Shown: positions 28,175-38,330, numbered from the stretch's first letter. The stretch is DNA of 64,000 bases from Fibrobacter sp. UWB10 (GCF_900182935.1 NZ_FXUE01000002.1:372001-436000); one strand, 5' to 3'. Numbers and translations: made by a program. Notes: generated from the sequence alone by a model not told the origin.

Positions 28175-30244
28175 ATGAAGGCAAAACTCCTGGCTCTTGT
28201 TTCATTGGCGTCGCTGTTTTTCTTGAACGGCTGTAACGGTATCGGCGACAAGGATACAATCCTTGCTCGCATCGATAAAGAAAAGGTCTATCAAGAAGAC
28301 TACACGTTGCTCATGAAAAATGGAGAAACGTACAAGACGACTAAAGGTCAGTTCCTGTATGACAAACTCTATTCAAAGGCTGCACTTGTAACGAGAGCTC
28401 TTGCTGAATATCCTGAATTGGCTGAGGAATGGAAGACTCATTTCGCTGACTTGGAACCTCGCTTTTTGACGATGATTTACCAGCGCTATTATGTCATGGA
28501 ATGCTTGACATATAGCGATGCTGAATTGCGTCAGTATTATGATTCCAATAGAGGATTGTTCCCGTCGGATTCAACGGGCGAATTCTTGATGGTTCGTGGC
28601 GATGTTGCAAGCTACTACTATGTTTCAAAGAATCAGGAACGATTTGATTCCTATTTGAAGGATACGCTTAAGCTTCAAGATCCTTCGGAAGAAGAAATCT
28701 TGAAGCAAAAGAAGGCCTTTGCCGATGCGTACCGTCGTGAATTGCGCGGCTCTCTTTCGGACCATATTCTTGAAAAAGCCCATATTGGAATTCAGGAAAC
28801 TCCGTCTGTCGATGCGAAGACCTATTACAACAAGCACAAAGATGAATTCATGACCGTTCCTGGCTATGAATTGTACCATGTGCAGGGCGATTCGGCAAAG
28901 CTTGCCTCTTTGTTTGCTGAAGCTCCGACGCTTGAACAGTTTAAGGCTGCAGCGTATGCAAACAGCACCAACTCGAAAACCGCAAAGGATAGCGGTTATG
29001 TTGGTCATGTCAAGCAAAACTTTGCTTTGCCCTATGGAATCGGCATGGTCGATGCCCTTGCTTCGGCTTTGGAAGGAAAGCAACCAGGCTTTGTGACGGA
29101 AGTCCTTCGTGCTGGCAATAGCTTCCATCGTTTTTATCTTGCCGCTCAGGATCCGGCCAAGATGAAACCCTATGACCGCGTTGAATCGGCTCTCCAGAAT
29201 GGTGTCAAGGACGGAACGTATTTTGATATCGATTCTTCTACGGTGCTGATTACGAAGTCCGGCAAGCCGGTATTTACCGAAGCGGATTTGTTGCGCTATA
29301 ACGAACTTTATTTCCGTCAAAGAATGAATCTCCGAGTCCATCAGAGAATCGTGGAAATGGTGGCTGAAACTTTCGCCTATGCTGAAATTGCAAGAGAACT
29401 GAAGCTGAACCATTCCTGGGAATACAGGGCCTTGTACCGCTACAATCGTTTGGAATACCTGTCGAACCGTTATGTCGAGAAAAAGTTGTTTGACCAGGAT
29501 GTTCCGGAAGATACTTTGAAAGCATACTACGATTATGTTCGCAATGCTATTCAGTCGGGTTATTCTTACGAACAGTCCAAGAATCTGGTGCGCAAGATTG
29601 CTTTGTTCCCCGAAAACTTGTACAAGCATGATTACTTCATGTGCTATCGCTTGATTTACGCGGGCAAGACTTACGAACAAAGTATTTCTGAAATTTATAA
29701 CAGAAACCTCGGCGATTACACGGTTGCAAAGACGGAAAGATTTGCGACGGAGGCTTATGAGAACGCCGATGTGCATTTGTACGATACGAGAATTGCTGAA
29801 TTCAAGCCCTACAAGACGGCTGACAAGCTGATTGCTCGTGCAGATTCTCTTTACCAGGCCGGTAAAAAGTCCGATGCCTATTATGCTTATCGTGATGTGA
29901 TGTATGCCTATGCCGAAAATGACAGCCTGTTTGAACGAGTCGCTTATGAAATGGCTCAAGTTCAGGGCGAAAACGAAGAATTCATGGATGCAGAAGGGGA
30001 GTACTATGCCTTCTACACCATGTGGCCGAATAGTGTAAATGCCGAAAAGGCCATGTTTAGCCGCGGCTTTATGCTCAACGAAAATTTGGGCTGGAACGAC
30101 AAGGCTCTCGGAGTGCTTGAGGAATTCCTTAAGAAGTATCCGAACAGCGAACTTAAGGAATCCGCCCAGTGGCTCGTCGATAACATCAAGAGTGAAGGCA
30201 AACTTGCCGATGATTTGATGAAAAAGATCGAAGCCGAAGACTAA
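28175..30244 (+). CDS. PpiC/SurA-like lipoprotein with TPR-type C-terminus
   Basis: This 689-residue lipoprotein (lipobox FLNGC, Cys20) has AGAGGAA before the ATG. Residues about 195-330 resemble a parvulin domain: an early YELYHVQGDSAKL strand, the GYVGHV segment and SFHRFYLAAQD as the last strand. The catalytic pattern is degenerate. A long helical region follows, and the C-terminus (about 565-675) has TPR-like repeats (KSDAYYAYRDVMYAYAE, KALGVLEEFLKKYPNSE). It probably acts as an envelope chaperone for outer-membrane or secreted proteins, like SurA/PrsA. Enzymatic activity is doubtful. Confidence 0.65.
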   Translation: MKAKLLALVSLASLFFLNGCNGIGDKDTILARIDKEKVYQEDYTLLMKNGETYKTTKGQFLYDKLYSKAALVTRALAEYPELAEEWKTHFADLEPRFLTMIYQRYYVMECLTYSDAELRQYYDSNRGLFPSDSTGEFLMVRGDVASYYYVSKNQERFDSYLKDTLKLQDPSEEEILKQKKAFADAYRRELRGSLSDHILEKAHIGIQETPSVDAKTYYNKHKDEFMTVPGYELYHVQGDSAKLASLFAEAPTLEQFKAAAYANSTNSKTAKDSGYVGHVKQNFALPYGIGMVDALASALEGKQPGFVTEVLRAGNSFHRFYLAAQDPAKMKPYDRVESALQNGVKDGTYFDIDSSTVLITKSGKPVFTEADLLRYNELYFRQRMNLRVHQRIVEMVAETFAYAEIARELKLNHSWEYRALYRYNRLEYLSNRYVEKKLFDQDVPEDTLKAYYDYVRNAIQSGYSYEQSKNLVRKIALFPENLYKHDYFMCYRLIYAGKTYEQSISEIYNRNLGDYTVAKTERFATEAYENADVHLYDTRIAEFKPYKTADKLIARADSLYQAGKKSDAYYAYRDVMYAYAENDSLFERVAYEMAQVQGENEEFMDAEGEYYAFYTMWPNSVNAEKAMFSRGFMLNENLGWNDKALGVLEEFLKKYPNSELKESAQWLVDNIKSEGKLADDLMKKIEAED

Positions 30245-30286
30245 AAATCCTATATTTTCAACACTTTCAAATAAAAGGTACCAACT

Positions 30287-30739
30287 ATGGAAATGACATT
30301 TGCAATGATCAAGCCCAATGCCGTGAAATCCGGCCTCGTGGGCCGCATTATCGACCGTTACATCGCTGCAGGCCTCTCTGTCTGCGCCGTGAAGATGCAC
30401 CAGATGACTTCTGCTGATGCTCGCGGTTTCTACGCTGAACACGTGGAAAAGCCGTTCTTCCCGGAACTCGAAGCCTACATGACCAAGGGCCCGTCCGTGA
30501 TGCTCGCCCTCGGCGGCGAAAATGCCATTGCCAAGGTCCGCGCCATCAACGGTGCAACCAATCCGGCTAAGGCGGAACCCGGTACCCTCCGCTACGATTT
30601 TGCTCCTTCCATGACCGAAAACGTCGTGCACAGCTCCGACAGCCCCGAATCCGCCAAGCGCGAACTGGACTTCTGGTTCAAGGAAGACGAACGCTACGCT
30701 TACGAAATGCCGAGCCTCAAGGCCTGCTGCGTCCTCTAA
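30287..30739 (+). CDS. ndk: Nucleoside diphosphate kinase
   Basis: This 150-residue enzyme begins TFAMIKPNAVKSGLVGRII and has the catalytic His115 in NVVHSSDSPESAKREL. It balances nucleoside triphosphates using a phospho-His intermediate. It is about 10 residues longer than the typical bacterial enzyme, with a C-terminal tail ending ACCVL. Codon bias is strong. It lies 37 bases upstream of frdC, so it may be cotranscribed with it. Confidence 0.96.
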   Translation: MEMTFAMIKPNAVKSGLVGRIIDRYIAAGLSVCAVKMHQMTSADARGFYAEHVEKPFFPELEAYMTKGPSVMLALGGENAIAKVRAINGATNPAKAEPGTLRYDFAPSMTENVVHSSDSPESAKRELDFWFKEDERYAYEMPSLKACCVL

Positions 30740-30776
30740 GTTTCAAAAATAACCCCCCTCAAGGAGACACAACTCA

Positions 30777-31628
30777 ATGCAATGGATCGTCAAGTATCTT
30801 ACCTCTTCCATCGGTAAGAAGCAGATCATGGGATGCACGGGTGCCTTTTTGGCTCTGTTCATCTTCGGCCACATGTGTGGTAACTTCCAGCTTCTGAATT
30901 TCGATCAGGCCGCGGCTCAGGCATCCTACAATGCCTACACCGAATTCCTGACCGGATTCAACCCGCTCCACTTCCCGGTGAAGATGATTTACCTCATTGA
31001 ACTGGTGCTGGTGGCTGCCTTTGCTCTTCATATCTTCCTCGCTGTTACGCTGAAGATTGAAAACAAGAAGGCTCGCGGTGGCATCGATTACGAAGTCAAC
31101 GCTCGCAAGGGTAAGAAGACTTTCGCAACCTTCACCATGATCTGGTCCGGTCTCTTCATTCTCGGCTTCCTCGTGCAGCACCTCATGATGCTCAAGTTTG
31201 GTGAACACTACCTCTACATGAACGACAAGGGCGAAATCGTCCGCGACATGTGGCTCACCACCATCCAGATGTTTGCAAACCCGTTCTGGGCTGCATTCTA
31301 CGTGATCAGCATGTTCGTGATTGGCATGCACCTCTTCCACGCTATTTCGTCTGCCTTCCAGACCATGGGTATCGCTCACCAGAAGTGGACCCCGATTATC
31401 GACATCGCTGGTATCGTTTACAGTGTCGTCGTTGCCCTCGGTTTCGGTATCACCGCTGTTGCTGCTTTCTACCTCGGTAACCAGCCCGAAACTCAGGCCC
31501 TGATTGAAAAGTCTCGTAGCCTGCAGCCGCAGTACGAACAGCAGAAGCAGGAAAAGGCTGCCGCAAAGACCGCCTTCGTGATTCCTTCTGTTGGCGAAGT
31601 AGAAGTTTCTTTTAACGCTGAAATTTAA
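30777..31628 (+). CDS. frdC: Fumarate reductase/succinate dehydrogenase cytochrome b subunit
   Basis: This 283-residue membrane subunit has five predicted helices, the B-type layout with one large anchor protein. His residues in helices ([32 protein letters not shown]) are likely ligands of two haems. It anchors the flavoprotein and iron-sulphur subunits to the inner membrane and passes electrons from or to quinone. A succinate-producing fermenter such as Fibrobacter would run it as fumarate reductase; direction is inferred. AAGGAG precedes the start. Confidence 0.92.
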   Translation: MQWIVKYLTSSIGKKQIMGCTGAFLALFIFGHMCGNFQLLNFDQAAAQASYNAYTEFLTGFNPLHFPVKMIYLIELVLVAAFALHIFLAVTLKIENKKARGGIDYEVNARKGKKTFATFTMIWSGLFILGFLVQHLMMLKFGEHYLYMNDKGEIVRDMWLTTIQMFANPFWAAFYVISMFVIGMHLFHAISSAFQTMGIAHQKWTPIIDIAGIVYSVVVALGFGITAVAAFYLGNQPETQALIEKSRSLQPQYEQQKQEKAAAKTAFVIPSVGEVEVSFNAEI

Positions 31629-31639
31629 GGAGCCCACTA

Positions 31640-33553
31640 ATGATTCTTGATTCTAAAATCCCCGGTGGTTCCATCGAAGAAAAGTGGACCAAGCATAAGT
31701 TCGAACTCAAACTCGTGAACCCCGCCAACAAGCGTAAGTTCACGGTGATCGTGGTGGGTACTGGCCTTGCCGGTTCTTCCGCTGCCGCATCTCTTGCCGA
31801 ACTTGGTTACAATGTCAAGTCTTTCTGCATCCAGGATAGCCCCCGTCGTGCACACTCCATTGCTGCTCAGGGTGGTATCAACGCTGCTAAGAACTACAAG
31901 AACGATGGCGACTCTGTTTACCGTTTGTTCTACGATACCGTGAAGGGCGGTGACTTCCGCGCTCGCGAAGCCAACGTGCACCGTCTGGCTGAAAACTCCA
32001 ACCTCATCATCGACCAGTGCGTCGCCCAGGGCGTTCCGTTCGGTCGTGAATACGGTGGCCTCCTTGACAACCGTTCCTTCGGTGGTACGCAGGTTTCCCG
32101 TACGTTCTACGCTCGTGGTCAGACGGGTCAGCAGCTCTTGCTCGGTGCCTACCAGGCTCTCATGCGCCAGGTTGCTGCCGGTAAGGTCAAGATGTTCCCG
32201 CGTCGCGAAATGATGGACCTCGTCGTGATCGACGGCAAGGCTCGCGGTATCATCGTGCGTAACCTCATCACTGGCGAACTCGAAAGCCACGTGGCCGATG
32301 CAGTCTGCCTTTGCACCGGTGGTTACGGTAACGTCTATTACCTTTCTACCAACGCTCAGGGTTCTAACGTGACGGCTGCTTTCCGTGCTTACAAGCGCGG
32401 CGCTCTGTTCGCCAACCCCTGCTACACTCAGATTCACCCGACTTGCATTCCTCGCCACGGCGACCTGCAGTCCAAGCTCACCTTGATGAGCGAATCTCTC
32501 CGTAACGACGGACGTATTTGGGTTCCGCGCAAGGCGGGCGATACCCGTAGCCCGGACCAGATTCCTGAATCTGAACGTTACTACTACCTCGAAGAAAAGT
32601 ACCCGAGCTTCGGTAACCTCGTTCCGCGTGACGTGGCTTCCCGTAACGCCAAGCAGGTTTGCGACGCCGGTCTCGGCGTGGGCAACACCAAGCAGGCTGT
32701 GTACCTCGACTTCGCAGACGCTATCGAACGCATGGGCGTTGCAGGCGTTTCTGCCAAGTATGGTAACCTCTTCCAGATGTACGAAAAGATCACCGACGAA
32801 GATCCGTACAAGGTTCCGATGCGTATCTTCCCGGCCATCCACTATACCATGGGTGGTCTCTGGGTTGACTACGATTTGATGTCCACGATTCCGGGCTGCT
32901 TTGTTCTCGGTGAAGCCAACTTCTCCGACCACGGTGCAAACCGCCTCGGTGCTTCTGCTCTTATGCAGGGCCTCTCCGACGGTTACTTCGTGATTCCGTT
33001 CACCATCGGTGGTTACTTCGCTGGCACCAAGCTCGAAAAGGTTTCCGAATCCGACGCTGCCTTCGAAGACTGCAAGAAGCAGACCGAAGAACGCATCCAC
33101 AAGCTCCTTTCCATCAAGGGTCACCGCACTGTTAACGATATCCATCGTGAACTCGGTAACATCATGTGGGAATACGTGGGCATGGCCCGTAACAAGAAGG
33201 GCTTGGAAACTGCTCTCGAAAAGATCCCGGCTCTCCGCGAAGAATTCTGGCAGAATGTCAACGTGCTCGGTTCCGAAGGTTCCTTCAACCAGAACCTCGA
33301 ACGTGCCGGCCGTGTGGCTGACTTCCTCGAATTCGCCGAAGTGCTTACCCTCGACGCTCTGCACCGCGAAGAATCTTGCGGCGGTCACTTCCGTGAAGAA
33401 AGCCAGACCGAAGAAGGCGAAGCCAAGCGCGACGACGAACACTTCTGCTACGTGGGCGCCTGGGAATACAAGGGCGACGGCGTGAAGCCGGAACTCTCCA
33501 AGGAACCCCTTACCTTTGATAACGTCCACCTTGTTACTAGGAGCTACAAATAA
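31640..33553 (+). CDS. frdA: Fumarate reductase/succinate dehydrogenase flavoprotein subunit
   Basis: This 637-residue flavoprotein has the FAD-binding [20 protein letters not shown] near residue 40 and the His-flavin site [15 protein letters not shown]. Active-site elements include [18 protein letters not shown]-type sequence ([12 protein letters not shown]) and [12 protein letters not shown]. It catalyses fumarate/succinate interconversion on the cytoplasmic face. The N-terminal extension of about 35 residues before the Rossmann fold is as in Bacteroidetes-type enzymes. It is 11 bases after frdC and its stop shares a base with the frdB start. Confidence 0.96.
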   Translation: MILDSKIPGGSIEEKWTKHKFELKLVNPANKRKFTVIVVGTGLAGSSAAASLAELGYNVKSFCIQDSPRRAHSIAAQGGINAAKNYKNDGDSVYRLFYDTVKGGDFRAREANVHRLAENSNLIIDQCVAQGVPFGREYGGLLDNRSFGGTQVSRTFYARGQTGQQLLLGAYQALMRQVAAGKVKMFPRREMMDLVVIDGKARGIIVRNLITGELESHVADAVCLCTGGYGNVYYLSTNAQGSNVTAAFRAYKRGALFANPCYTQIHPTCIPRHGDLQSKLTLMSESLRNDGRIWVPRKAGDTRSPDQIPESERYYYLEEKYPSFGNLVPRDVASRNAKQVCDAGLGVGNTKQAVYLDFADAIERMGVAGVSAKYGNLFQMYEKITDEDPYKVPMRIFPAIHYTMGGLWVDYDLMSTIPGCFVLGEANFSDHGANRLGASALMQGLSDGYFVIPFTIGGYFAGTKLEKVSESDAAFEDCKKQTEERIHKLLSIKGHRTVNDIHRELGNIMWEYVGMARNKKGLETALEKIPALREEFWQNVNVLGSEGSFNQNLERAGRVADFLEFAEVLTLDALHREESCGGHFREESQTEEGEAKRDDEHFCYVGAWEYKGDGVKPELSKEPLTFDNVHLVTRSYK

Positions 33554-34329
33554 TGAGCGGACTCAATTTGACTTTGAAGATTTGGCGTCAGAAGGATGCC
33601 AAGACCAAGGGACAGTTCGAAACTGTCAAGATCAACGATGTTTCTCCGGACATGTCCTTCTTGGAAATGCTCGACATTGTGAACGAAGAACAGATGAAGC
33701 AGGGCAAGGAAGGCTTCGCTTTCGACCACGACTGCCGCGAAGGTATTTGTGGTATGTGCTCTCTCGTCATCAACGGTATGCCGCACGGTCCCGACCATGC
33801 AACGACTACCTGCCAGCTTCACATGCGCAAGTTCAAGGATGGCGATACCATCGTGATCGAACCGTGGCGCGCCGCCGCATTCCCGGTTATCCGTGACTGC
33901 GCCGTTGACCGTACCGCTTTCGACCGCATTATCGCTGCTGGTGGTTTCGTTTCTGTGAACACCGGTGCCGCTCCTGAAGCATCCGTGATCCCGGTTCCCA
34001 AGGCTGATGCCGACCGCGCCTTTGACGCTGCCGCTTGTATCGGTTGCGGTGCCTGCGTGGCCGCTTGTAAGAACGCTTCTGCAATGCTCTTCGTTTCTGC
34101 GAAGGTTTCTCACCTCAGCTTCTTGCCGCAGGGCAAGGTCGAGGCCAAGAAGCGCGTTCTCGCCATGGTCGCTCAGATGGACAAGGAAGGCTTCGGCAAC
34201 TGCACGAACCTTTACGAATGCCAGGCTGCATGCCCGAAGGGTATCACCGTGGATTACATCGCCAAGATGAACCGCGAATACCTCGGCGCTACCGTGACCT
34301 ACGCCGAAAAGGTTTATGGCAAAGACTAG
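33553..34329 (+). CDS. frdB: Fumarate reductase/succinate dehydrogenase iron-sulphur subunit
   Basis: This 258-residue protein has the [2Fe-2S] ligands in [16 protein letters not shown], a C-terminal ferredoxin domain with [13 protein letters not shown], and a further cluster motif [15 protein letters not shown]. It wires electrons between FAD and the haem subunit. The ATG overlaps the frdA stop (TAATG). It closes the ndk/frdCAB run and is followed by a repeat-like hairpin and a strong terminator. Confidence 0.96.
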   Translation: MSGLNLTLKIWRQKDAKTKGQFETVKINDVSPDMSFLEMLDIVNEEQMKQGKEGFAFDHDCREGICGMCSLVINGMPHGPDHATTTCQLHMRKFKDGDTIVIEPWRAAAFPVIRDCAVDRTAFDRIIAAGGFVSVNTGAAPEASVIPVPKADADRAFDAAACIGCGACVAACKNASAMLFVSAKVSHLSFLPQGKVEAKKRVLAMVAQMDKEGFGNCTNLYECQAACPKGITVDYIAKMNREYLGATVTYAEKVYGKD

Positions 34330-34340
34330 CAAGCCGAGCG

Positions 34341-34383
34341 TCGCGGCGAAGTGCTTGCATTTCGCCATGACCGAGGCGCCGCG
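34341..34383. repeat. GC-rich nested hairpin with two alternative pairings
   Basis: GGCGAAGTG (34345-34353) pairs with CATTTCGCC (34358-34366) around CTTG. Alternatively CGCGGCG (34342-34348) pairs with CGCCGCG (34377-34383). The pairings share bases and exclude each other. It lies 12 bases after the frdB stop and is more GC-rich than its surroundings, like a dispersed intergenic repeat. Confidence 0.55.
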
Positions 34384-34435
34384 AGTCTGCGCTTAAGCCC
34401 GTAGGGCGCAAGCGCAACGACTAATTCGATTATAT

Positions 34436-34465
34436 AAAAAGGGACCGCAGCGATGCGGCCCTTTT
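34436..34465. terminator. Bidirectional terminator after frdB
   Basis: GGGACCGCA and TGCGGCCC form a stem with one bulged A around GCGA, flanked by five A on the left and five T on the right. It can stop transcription in both directions. Confidence 0.8.
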
Positions 34466-34555
34466 TGGCATATAAATGAAATAAATAAAAAAAACAGATG
34501 TTTTTTATGGTTGAGTTTCTATAAAATCTAACTTTATAGATATATTTGCTTATGT

Positions 34556-35890
34556 ATGGCAGAGCCTTGTAAATGTTTAACATCGCGACAAAAGGAAATC
34601 CTCTCCTTGCTTCGTAAGGGGCTTACGAATGCTGAAATTTGCAAGGCGTTGAACATTTCGGCGAATACGGTCAAGGTGCATTTGGCCAACATTTACAAGA
34701 TTCTCGATGTTTCGAACAGGACCGAAGCGGTGTCTGTCGATATTGAAGAAAGTAATGAAAATTCAGCTGTTGACGAAGAAATCCACATCGCATTTATAGA
34801 TGGGAAATCCTTGGACGGTTGTTCCCCCGCAAAAGAGCTTTACCTATCTATCATACAAGCCTTGAACCGGTATCGGCTTTTTTCGATCAACGAGAGTGAA
34901 GAAGCTTCGGCTCCGGCAACGTATCAAGTCAAAATATCCCCGGTCTTGAATAAGGAAAATACCTTCTTTGTAACTCTATACAAAGGAAAAACGGCAGATA
35001 TTCTTTGGTCGGAATCGCTACAGGTTAACGCTAACGACGATTTTGAACTGATGGGGACGCAGGTGGCAATGCAAATCTTTAGGCTATTGTTCCATTCGGC
35101 GGCGCAGACTTATGAACAAAATAAAGAATTGTTTCCCCGGTGGTGGTATGCCACTTCTTTTGCCAATGTCAAAATAGATAATATCTGCCGGGATTCGTTT
35201 GATGAAATAATCAACGAATTGGAGCCGTTGGCTAAAGCGGAGAAAAGCCCCATATTTGTACCCTATACGCTTGTTTGGGCCTATTATGTTGCCATAACGG
35301 AATCCTGGGTGAACGCTAAAGAGTATGTTGCAAAAATAGAATCGCTTGCCTGTGCTGCAATGCGGAAGAATCCCTATTCTGTATACGCCCAGTTCATGAT
35401 GGCGGTATACAATATGGCGATTGGGAACAAGAATGGAGCAGTTCCTTACCTTCGGCAGATTTTGGCGGATCTTCCGCAGTGTGTTAGGTCTCGGCGTATT
35501 TTGGTTCAGCTCTGTATGTTTGCGGGGCAAATGGACGAGGCCTTGCATTTGCTGAATGAAGGCTCCCGATTTATTAAAGGGCCAGAAGGCGTGCTCCTTC
35601 ATTCTACACCAAGGGCGTTCATCTTTTTCTTGCAGGGCAAGTTTGCGGAATGTGAAGAAACGTTGAATCAAGTTTTGATGTTCCATCCGGAATCGACCTT
35701 AGCAAGGCTTATGCTGATTGCCTGCAATAACAAGAGGGGCAATTTCAAGGAAAGCGAAAAGCATAGACAAGTGTTTTTTGAATACCATCCGAATTTCCAG
35801 AAGTCTGACCTGGAGCAAATTCTGAAGGGGATTCCTTCGCCGACGAAGGAAACGCTTCTTGATAGCGTTAGCAACGTTTTTACGCTATAA
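34556..35890 (+). CDS. LuxR-type regulator with N-terminal HTH and TPR-like region
   Basis: In this 444-residue protein the LuxR/GerE helix-turn-helix is at the very N-terminus (about 7-62: LTSRQKEILSLLRKGLTNAE, then ALNISANTVKVHLANIYKIL). Most LuxR proteins have it at the C-terminus. Residues 75-175 form an alpha/beta region like the one after the winged helix in CadC/adenylate-cyclase-type regulators. From about 210 on, helical pairs resemble TPR repeats (AVPYLRQILADLPQ, FAECEETLNQVLMFHPES). No membrane helix is seen. It probably senses a small molecule or a protein and controls nearby or distant genes; the target is unknown. Confidence 0.8.
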   Translation: MAEPCKCLTSRQKEILSLLRKGLTNAEICKALNISANTVKVHLANIYKILDVSNRTEAVSVDIEESNENSAVDEEIHIAFIDGKSLDGCSPAKELYLSIIQALNRYRLFSINESEEASAPATYQVKISPVLNKENTFFVTLYKGKTADILWSESLQVNANDDFELMGTQVAMQIFRLLFHSAAQTYEQNKELFPRWWYATSFANVKIDNICRDSFDEIINELEPLAKAEKSPIFVPYTLVWAYYVAITESWVNAKEYVAKIESLACAAMRKNPYSVYAQFMMAVYNMAIGNKNGAVPYLRQILADLPQCVRSRRILVQLCMFAGQMDEALHLLNEGSRFIKGPEGVLLHSTPRAFIFFLQGKFAECEETLNQVLMFHPESTLARLMLIACNNKRGNFKESEKHRQVFFEYHPNFQKSDLEQILKGIPSPTKETLLDSVSNVFTL

Positions 35891-35986
35891 AACAAGCAAA
35901 AATAACCCGTTTGGGCTATAGACAAGTAATACCGTCGTTGTTTATTTTTAAAAAGGTTAGGGGATTTTTTATTTCTAAACACCTCG

Positions 35987-36024
35987 CTCATGACGGTTTA
36001 ATTTTAGATCGTCATGAGTTTTTT
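35987..36024 (+). terminator. Terminator or attenuator ahead of the ABC transporter
   Basis: CTCATGACG (35987-35995) and CGTCATGAG (36010-36018) form a perfect 9-bp stem, followed by six T. It lies 26 bases upstream of the binding-protein start at 36050. It may end the regulator transcript or attenuate the transporter operon. Confidence 0.75.
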
Positions 36025-36049
36025 ATATTTGGTAAAAAAGGAGTTTTCT

Positions 36050-36838
36050 ATGAAAAAAATCTTTGCGATGCTTGCGGCGTTTGCTTGTGCCGCTGTTTTT
36101 TCTGCCTGTAACGACCAAAAGGCAGAACAGTCTACTGCTGACGAATCCCTGAACAAGGTGAAGGCTGCAGGCGAGTTCGTGCTCGGTCTCGATGACTCCT
36201 TCCCGCCGATGGGTTTCCGCGACAAGGACAACAACATCGTGGGTTTTGATATTGACCTTGCTACAGAAGTTTGCGCTCGCCTGGGCGTGAAACTCAAGAC
36301 GCAGCCGATTTCCTGGGACGCCAAGGAACAGGAATTGAATACCGGCAAAATCGACTGCATTTGGAACGGTATGAGTGTGGACAGCGCTCGCGCCGCCGCA
36401 ATGAATTTGAGCGATGCATACCTCACGAACCGTATGATCTTTACCGTGAAGGACAAGGCTCTTACAAAACTCGAAGCTCTCAAGGGCAAGAAGATTGCCG
36501 TGCAGAACGGCTCTACCGCCCAGAAGTTGCTCGATGCTTCCGAAGCGGGCAAGGCTGCCAAGGAAATCGTTCCGTTTGATGACAACCAGACGGCTCTCAT
36601 GGATTTGGACAAGGGCGGTGTCGATGCCGTGTTCCTCGACGAAATCGTAGCTAAGTACTGGATCGTTGAAAATGCTAAGGACTACATTGTCCTCGAAGAA
36701 GGCCTTTCGGACGAAGTCTATGCCGTTGGTTTCCGCAAGAATGACAAGGCTCTCCGCAATGCCGTGAACTCGACCTTGGCTGCAATGAAAGCTGATGGCA
36801 AGTTTGACGAAATCTATGCCAAGTGGTTCGGTAAGTAG
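36050..36838 (+). CDS. Polar amino-acid ABC transporter substrate-binding lipoprotein
   Basis: This 262-residue lipoprotein (VFSAC, Cys20) belongs to the SBP family 3. It has SFPPMGFRDKDNNIVGFDIDLA, AYLTNRMIFTV (Arg for the ligand carboxylate), KGKKIAVQNGSTAQ and DAVFLDE. It delivers a polar amino acid to the permease encoded next. AAGGAG precedes the ATG at 36050; the upstream in-frame ATG lies inside the terminator hairpin. Its stop overlaps the permease GTG. A second, divergent copy lies at 38331. Confidence 0.93.
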   Translation: MKKIFAMLAAFACAAVFSACNDQKAEQSTADESLNKVKAAGEFVLGLDDSFPPMGFRDKDNNIVGFDIDLATEVCARLGVKLKTQPISWDAKEQELNTGKIDCIWNGMSVDSARAAAMNLSDAYLTNRMIFTVKDKALTKLEALKGKKIAVQNGSTAQKLLDASEAGKAAKEIVPFDDNQTALMDLDKGGVDAVFLDEIVAKYWIVENAKDYIVLEEGLSDEVYAVGFRKNDKALRNAVNSTLAAMKADGKFDEIYAKWFGK

Positions 36839-37497
36839 TGTCTGACTTAAGTTCTCTGTTGCCTATCCTTTGGGGCGGTTTCTGCACGACGCTCGCCATA
36901 TTCGGGCTGACGCTCCTGTTCTCGATTCCGCTCGGTCTTTTGATTGCCGTGCTCAAAATGAGCAAGTGGCGAGTGGTGCGTTACCCGGTGTCATTCTACA
37001 TCTCGGTGATGCGTGGAACGCCGCTCTTGTTGCAGATTGTGGCAATTTATTTTGGCTCGTATTACCTGAGCGAATATTCGGGACTCGGATTTTCGTTTGA
37101 CCGATTCCCGGCGGTGATTGTCGCTTTTTCGATAAACTATGCGGCGTACTTTGCCGAAATTTTCCGCGGCGGAATCCAGTCGATTCCTAAAGGACAGTAC
37201 GAGGCCGCCTACATGCTCGGCATGACCCGTTCGCAGACATTTTTCCGTATTATTTTACCACAAGTGGTAAAGCGCGTGGTGCCCGCGAGTGCAAACGAAG
37301 TGATTACCTTGGTAAAGGATACATCGCTTGCGCAGGTGATTGCAGTGACGGAACTTTTTGCTTTGGCCAAGAAACAGCAGGCGGCATACGCCAGCATTTA
37401 TCCGCTGTTCGTGGCAGGTGTGTTCTACTATGTGGCAAACCTTTTGCTGAGCGTGCTTTTCGCCTATCTGGAACGCAAGCTCGACTACTATAAGTGA
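36838..37497 (+). CDS. Amino-acid ABC transporter permease (HisM/GlnP type)
   Basis: This 219-residue inner-membrane protein has four to five helices and the permease EAA loop: YEAAYMLGMTRSQTFFRIILPQ. The N-terminal LWGGFCTTLAIFGLTLLFSI and MRGTPLLLQI are typical of the HAAT family. GTG start overlaps the previous stop by one base. It forms the channel for the amino acid bound by the neighbouring lipoproteins. Confidence 0.94.
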   Translation: MSDLSSLLPILWGGFCTTLAIFGLTLLFSIPLGLLIAVLKMSKWRVVRYPVSFYISVMRGTPLLLQIVAIYFGSYYLSEYSGLGFSFDRFPAVIVAFSINYAAYFAEIFRGGIQSIPKGQYEAAYMLGMTRSQTFFRIILPQVVKRVVPASANEVITLVKDTSLAQVIAVTELFALAKKQQAAYASIYPLFVAGVFYYVANLLLSVLFAYLERKLDYYK

Positions 37498-37505
37498 GGT
37501 CCGTG

Positions 37506-38270
37506 ATGCCGATTCTTAAAGTGGAACATGTCAAGAAATTGTTTGGCAACTTGAATGTGCTTAAGGATATCTCGTTCGAACTGAATGCGGGCGAGGTGCT
37601 TTCGATTATCGGTCCGAGCGGTTCCGGCAAGAGTACGCTGTTGCGTTGCATTACCCAGCTTGAAACGGTGAACGGCGGCTTGGTGCAGGTCGATGGCAAG
37701 GATATGGTGCAGTCGGGTGACAAGGGAACTCCGGTGTATGCGCCGGCAAAGGTGCTGCGCGAAATCCGCCTCTCCACAGGGCTCGTGTTCCAGAACTTCA
37801 ATCTGTTCCCGCATTTGACGGTGCTCCAGAATCTTTGCCTGGCTCCGGTGCGTGTGCTGGGTGTTTCCCGTGAACAAGCTCGTGAAACGGGAAAATCTCT
37901 GCTCAAGCGTATGGGCCTCGAAGGCAAGGAAAAGGCTTACCCTTGTGAACTCAGCGGTGGCCAGCAGCAGCGAGTGTCCATTGCCCGCGCCTTGGCCATG
38001 AACCCGAAGATTCTTTTCTTTGACGAACCGACTTCTGCGCTGGATCCGGAACTCACCGGCGAAGTGCTCAAGATTATCAAGAAGCTAGCCGAAGAAAAGA
38101 TGACCATGGTTATCGTGACGCATGAAATGGCTTTTGCCCGCGATGTGGCGGACAAGGTTATCTTTATGGACGGCGGCTATATCGTCGAACAGGGAACTCC
38201 AGATTTCGTGTTCAACCAGTCTGGGAACGAACGCTTGTCGCAGTTCTTGTCAAGATTCTCTAAAAATTAA
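37506..38270 (+). CDS. Amino-acid ABC transporter ATP-binding protein
   Basis: This 254-residue ATPase has Walker A GPSGSGKST, signature ELSGGQQQRVSIARAL, Walker B ILFFDEPTSALDP and the His switch VTHEM. I chose the ATG at 37506, which has GAGG 6 bases upstream, over an earlier GTG. It powers the permease. It matches the GlnQ/HisP family in length. Confidence 0.95.
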   Translation: MPILKVEHVKKLFGNLNVLKDISFELNAGEVLSIIGPSGSGKSTLLRCITQLETVNGGLVQVDGKDMVQSGDKGTPVYAPAKVLREIRLSTGLVFQNFNLFPHLTVLQNLCLAPVRVLGVSREQARETGKSLLKRMGLEGKEKAYPCELSGGQQQRVSIARALAMNPKILFFDEPTSALDPELTGEVLKIIKKLAEEKMTMVIVTHEMAFARDVADKVIFMDGGYIVEQGTPDFVFNQSGNERLSQFLSRFSKN

Positions 38271-38330
38271 ACTCATAGCATATAGCTCTTTTTGCAAATA
38301 TTTCTTATCTTTTAACGCAAAGGAGCTAAT

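Noticed and set aside
28625..30631. 668-codon open frame antisense to the PpiC-like gene and ndk
   Set aside because: Spans two real genes on the other strand and has no recognisable domain; explained by codon bias.
31637..33529. 630-codon open frame antisense to frdA
   Set aside because: Mirror of the strongly conserved flavoprotein gene; composition typical of antisense shadows.
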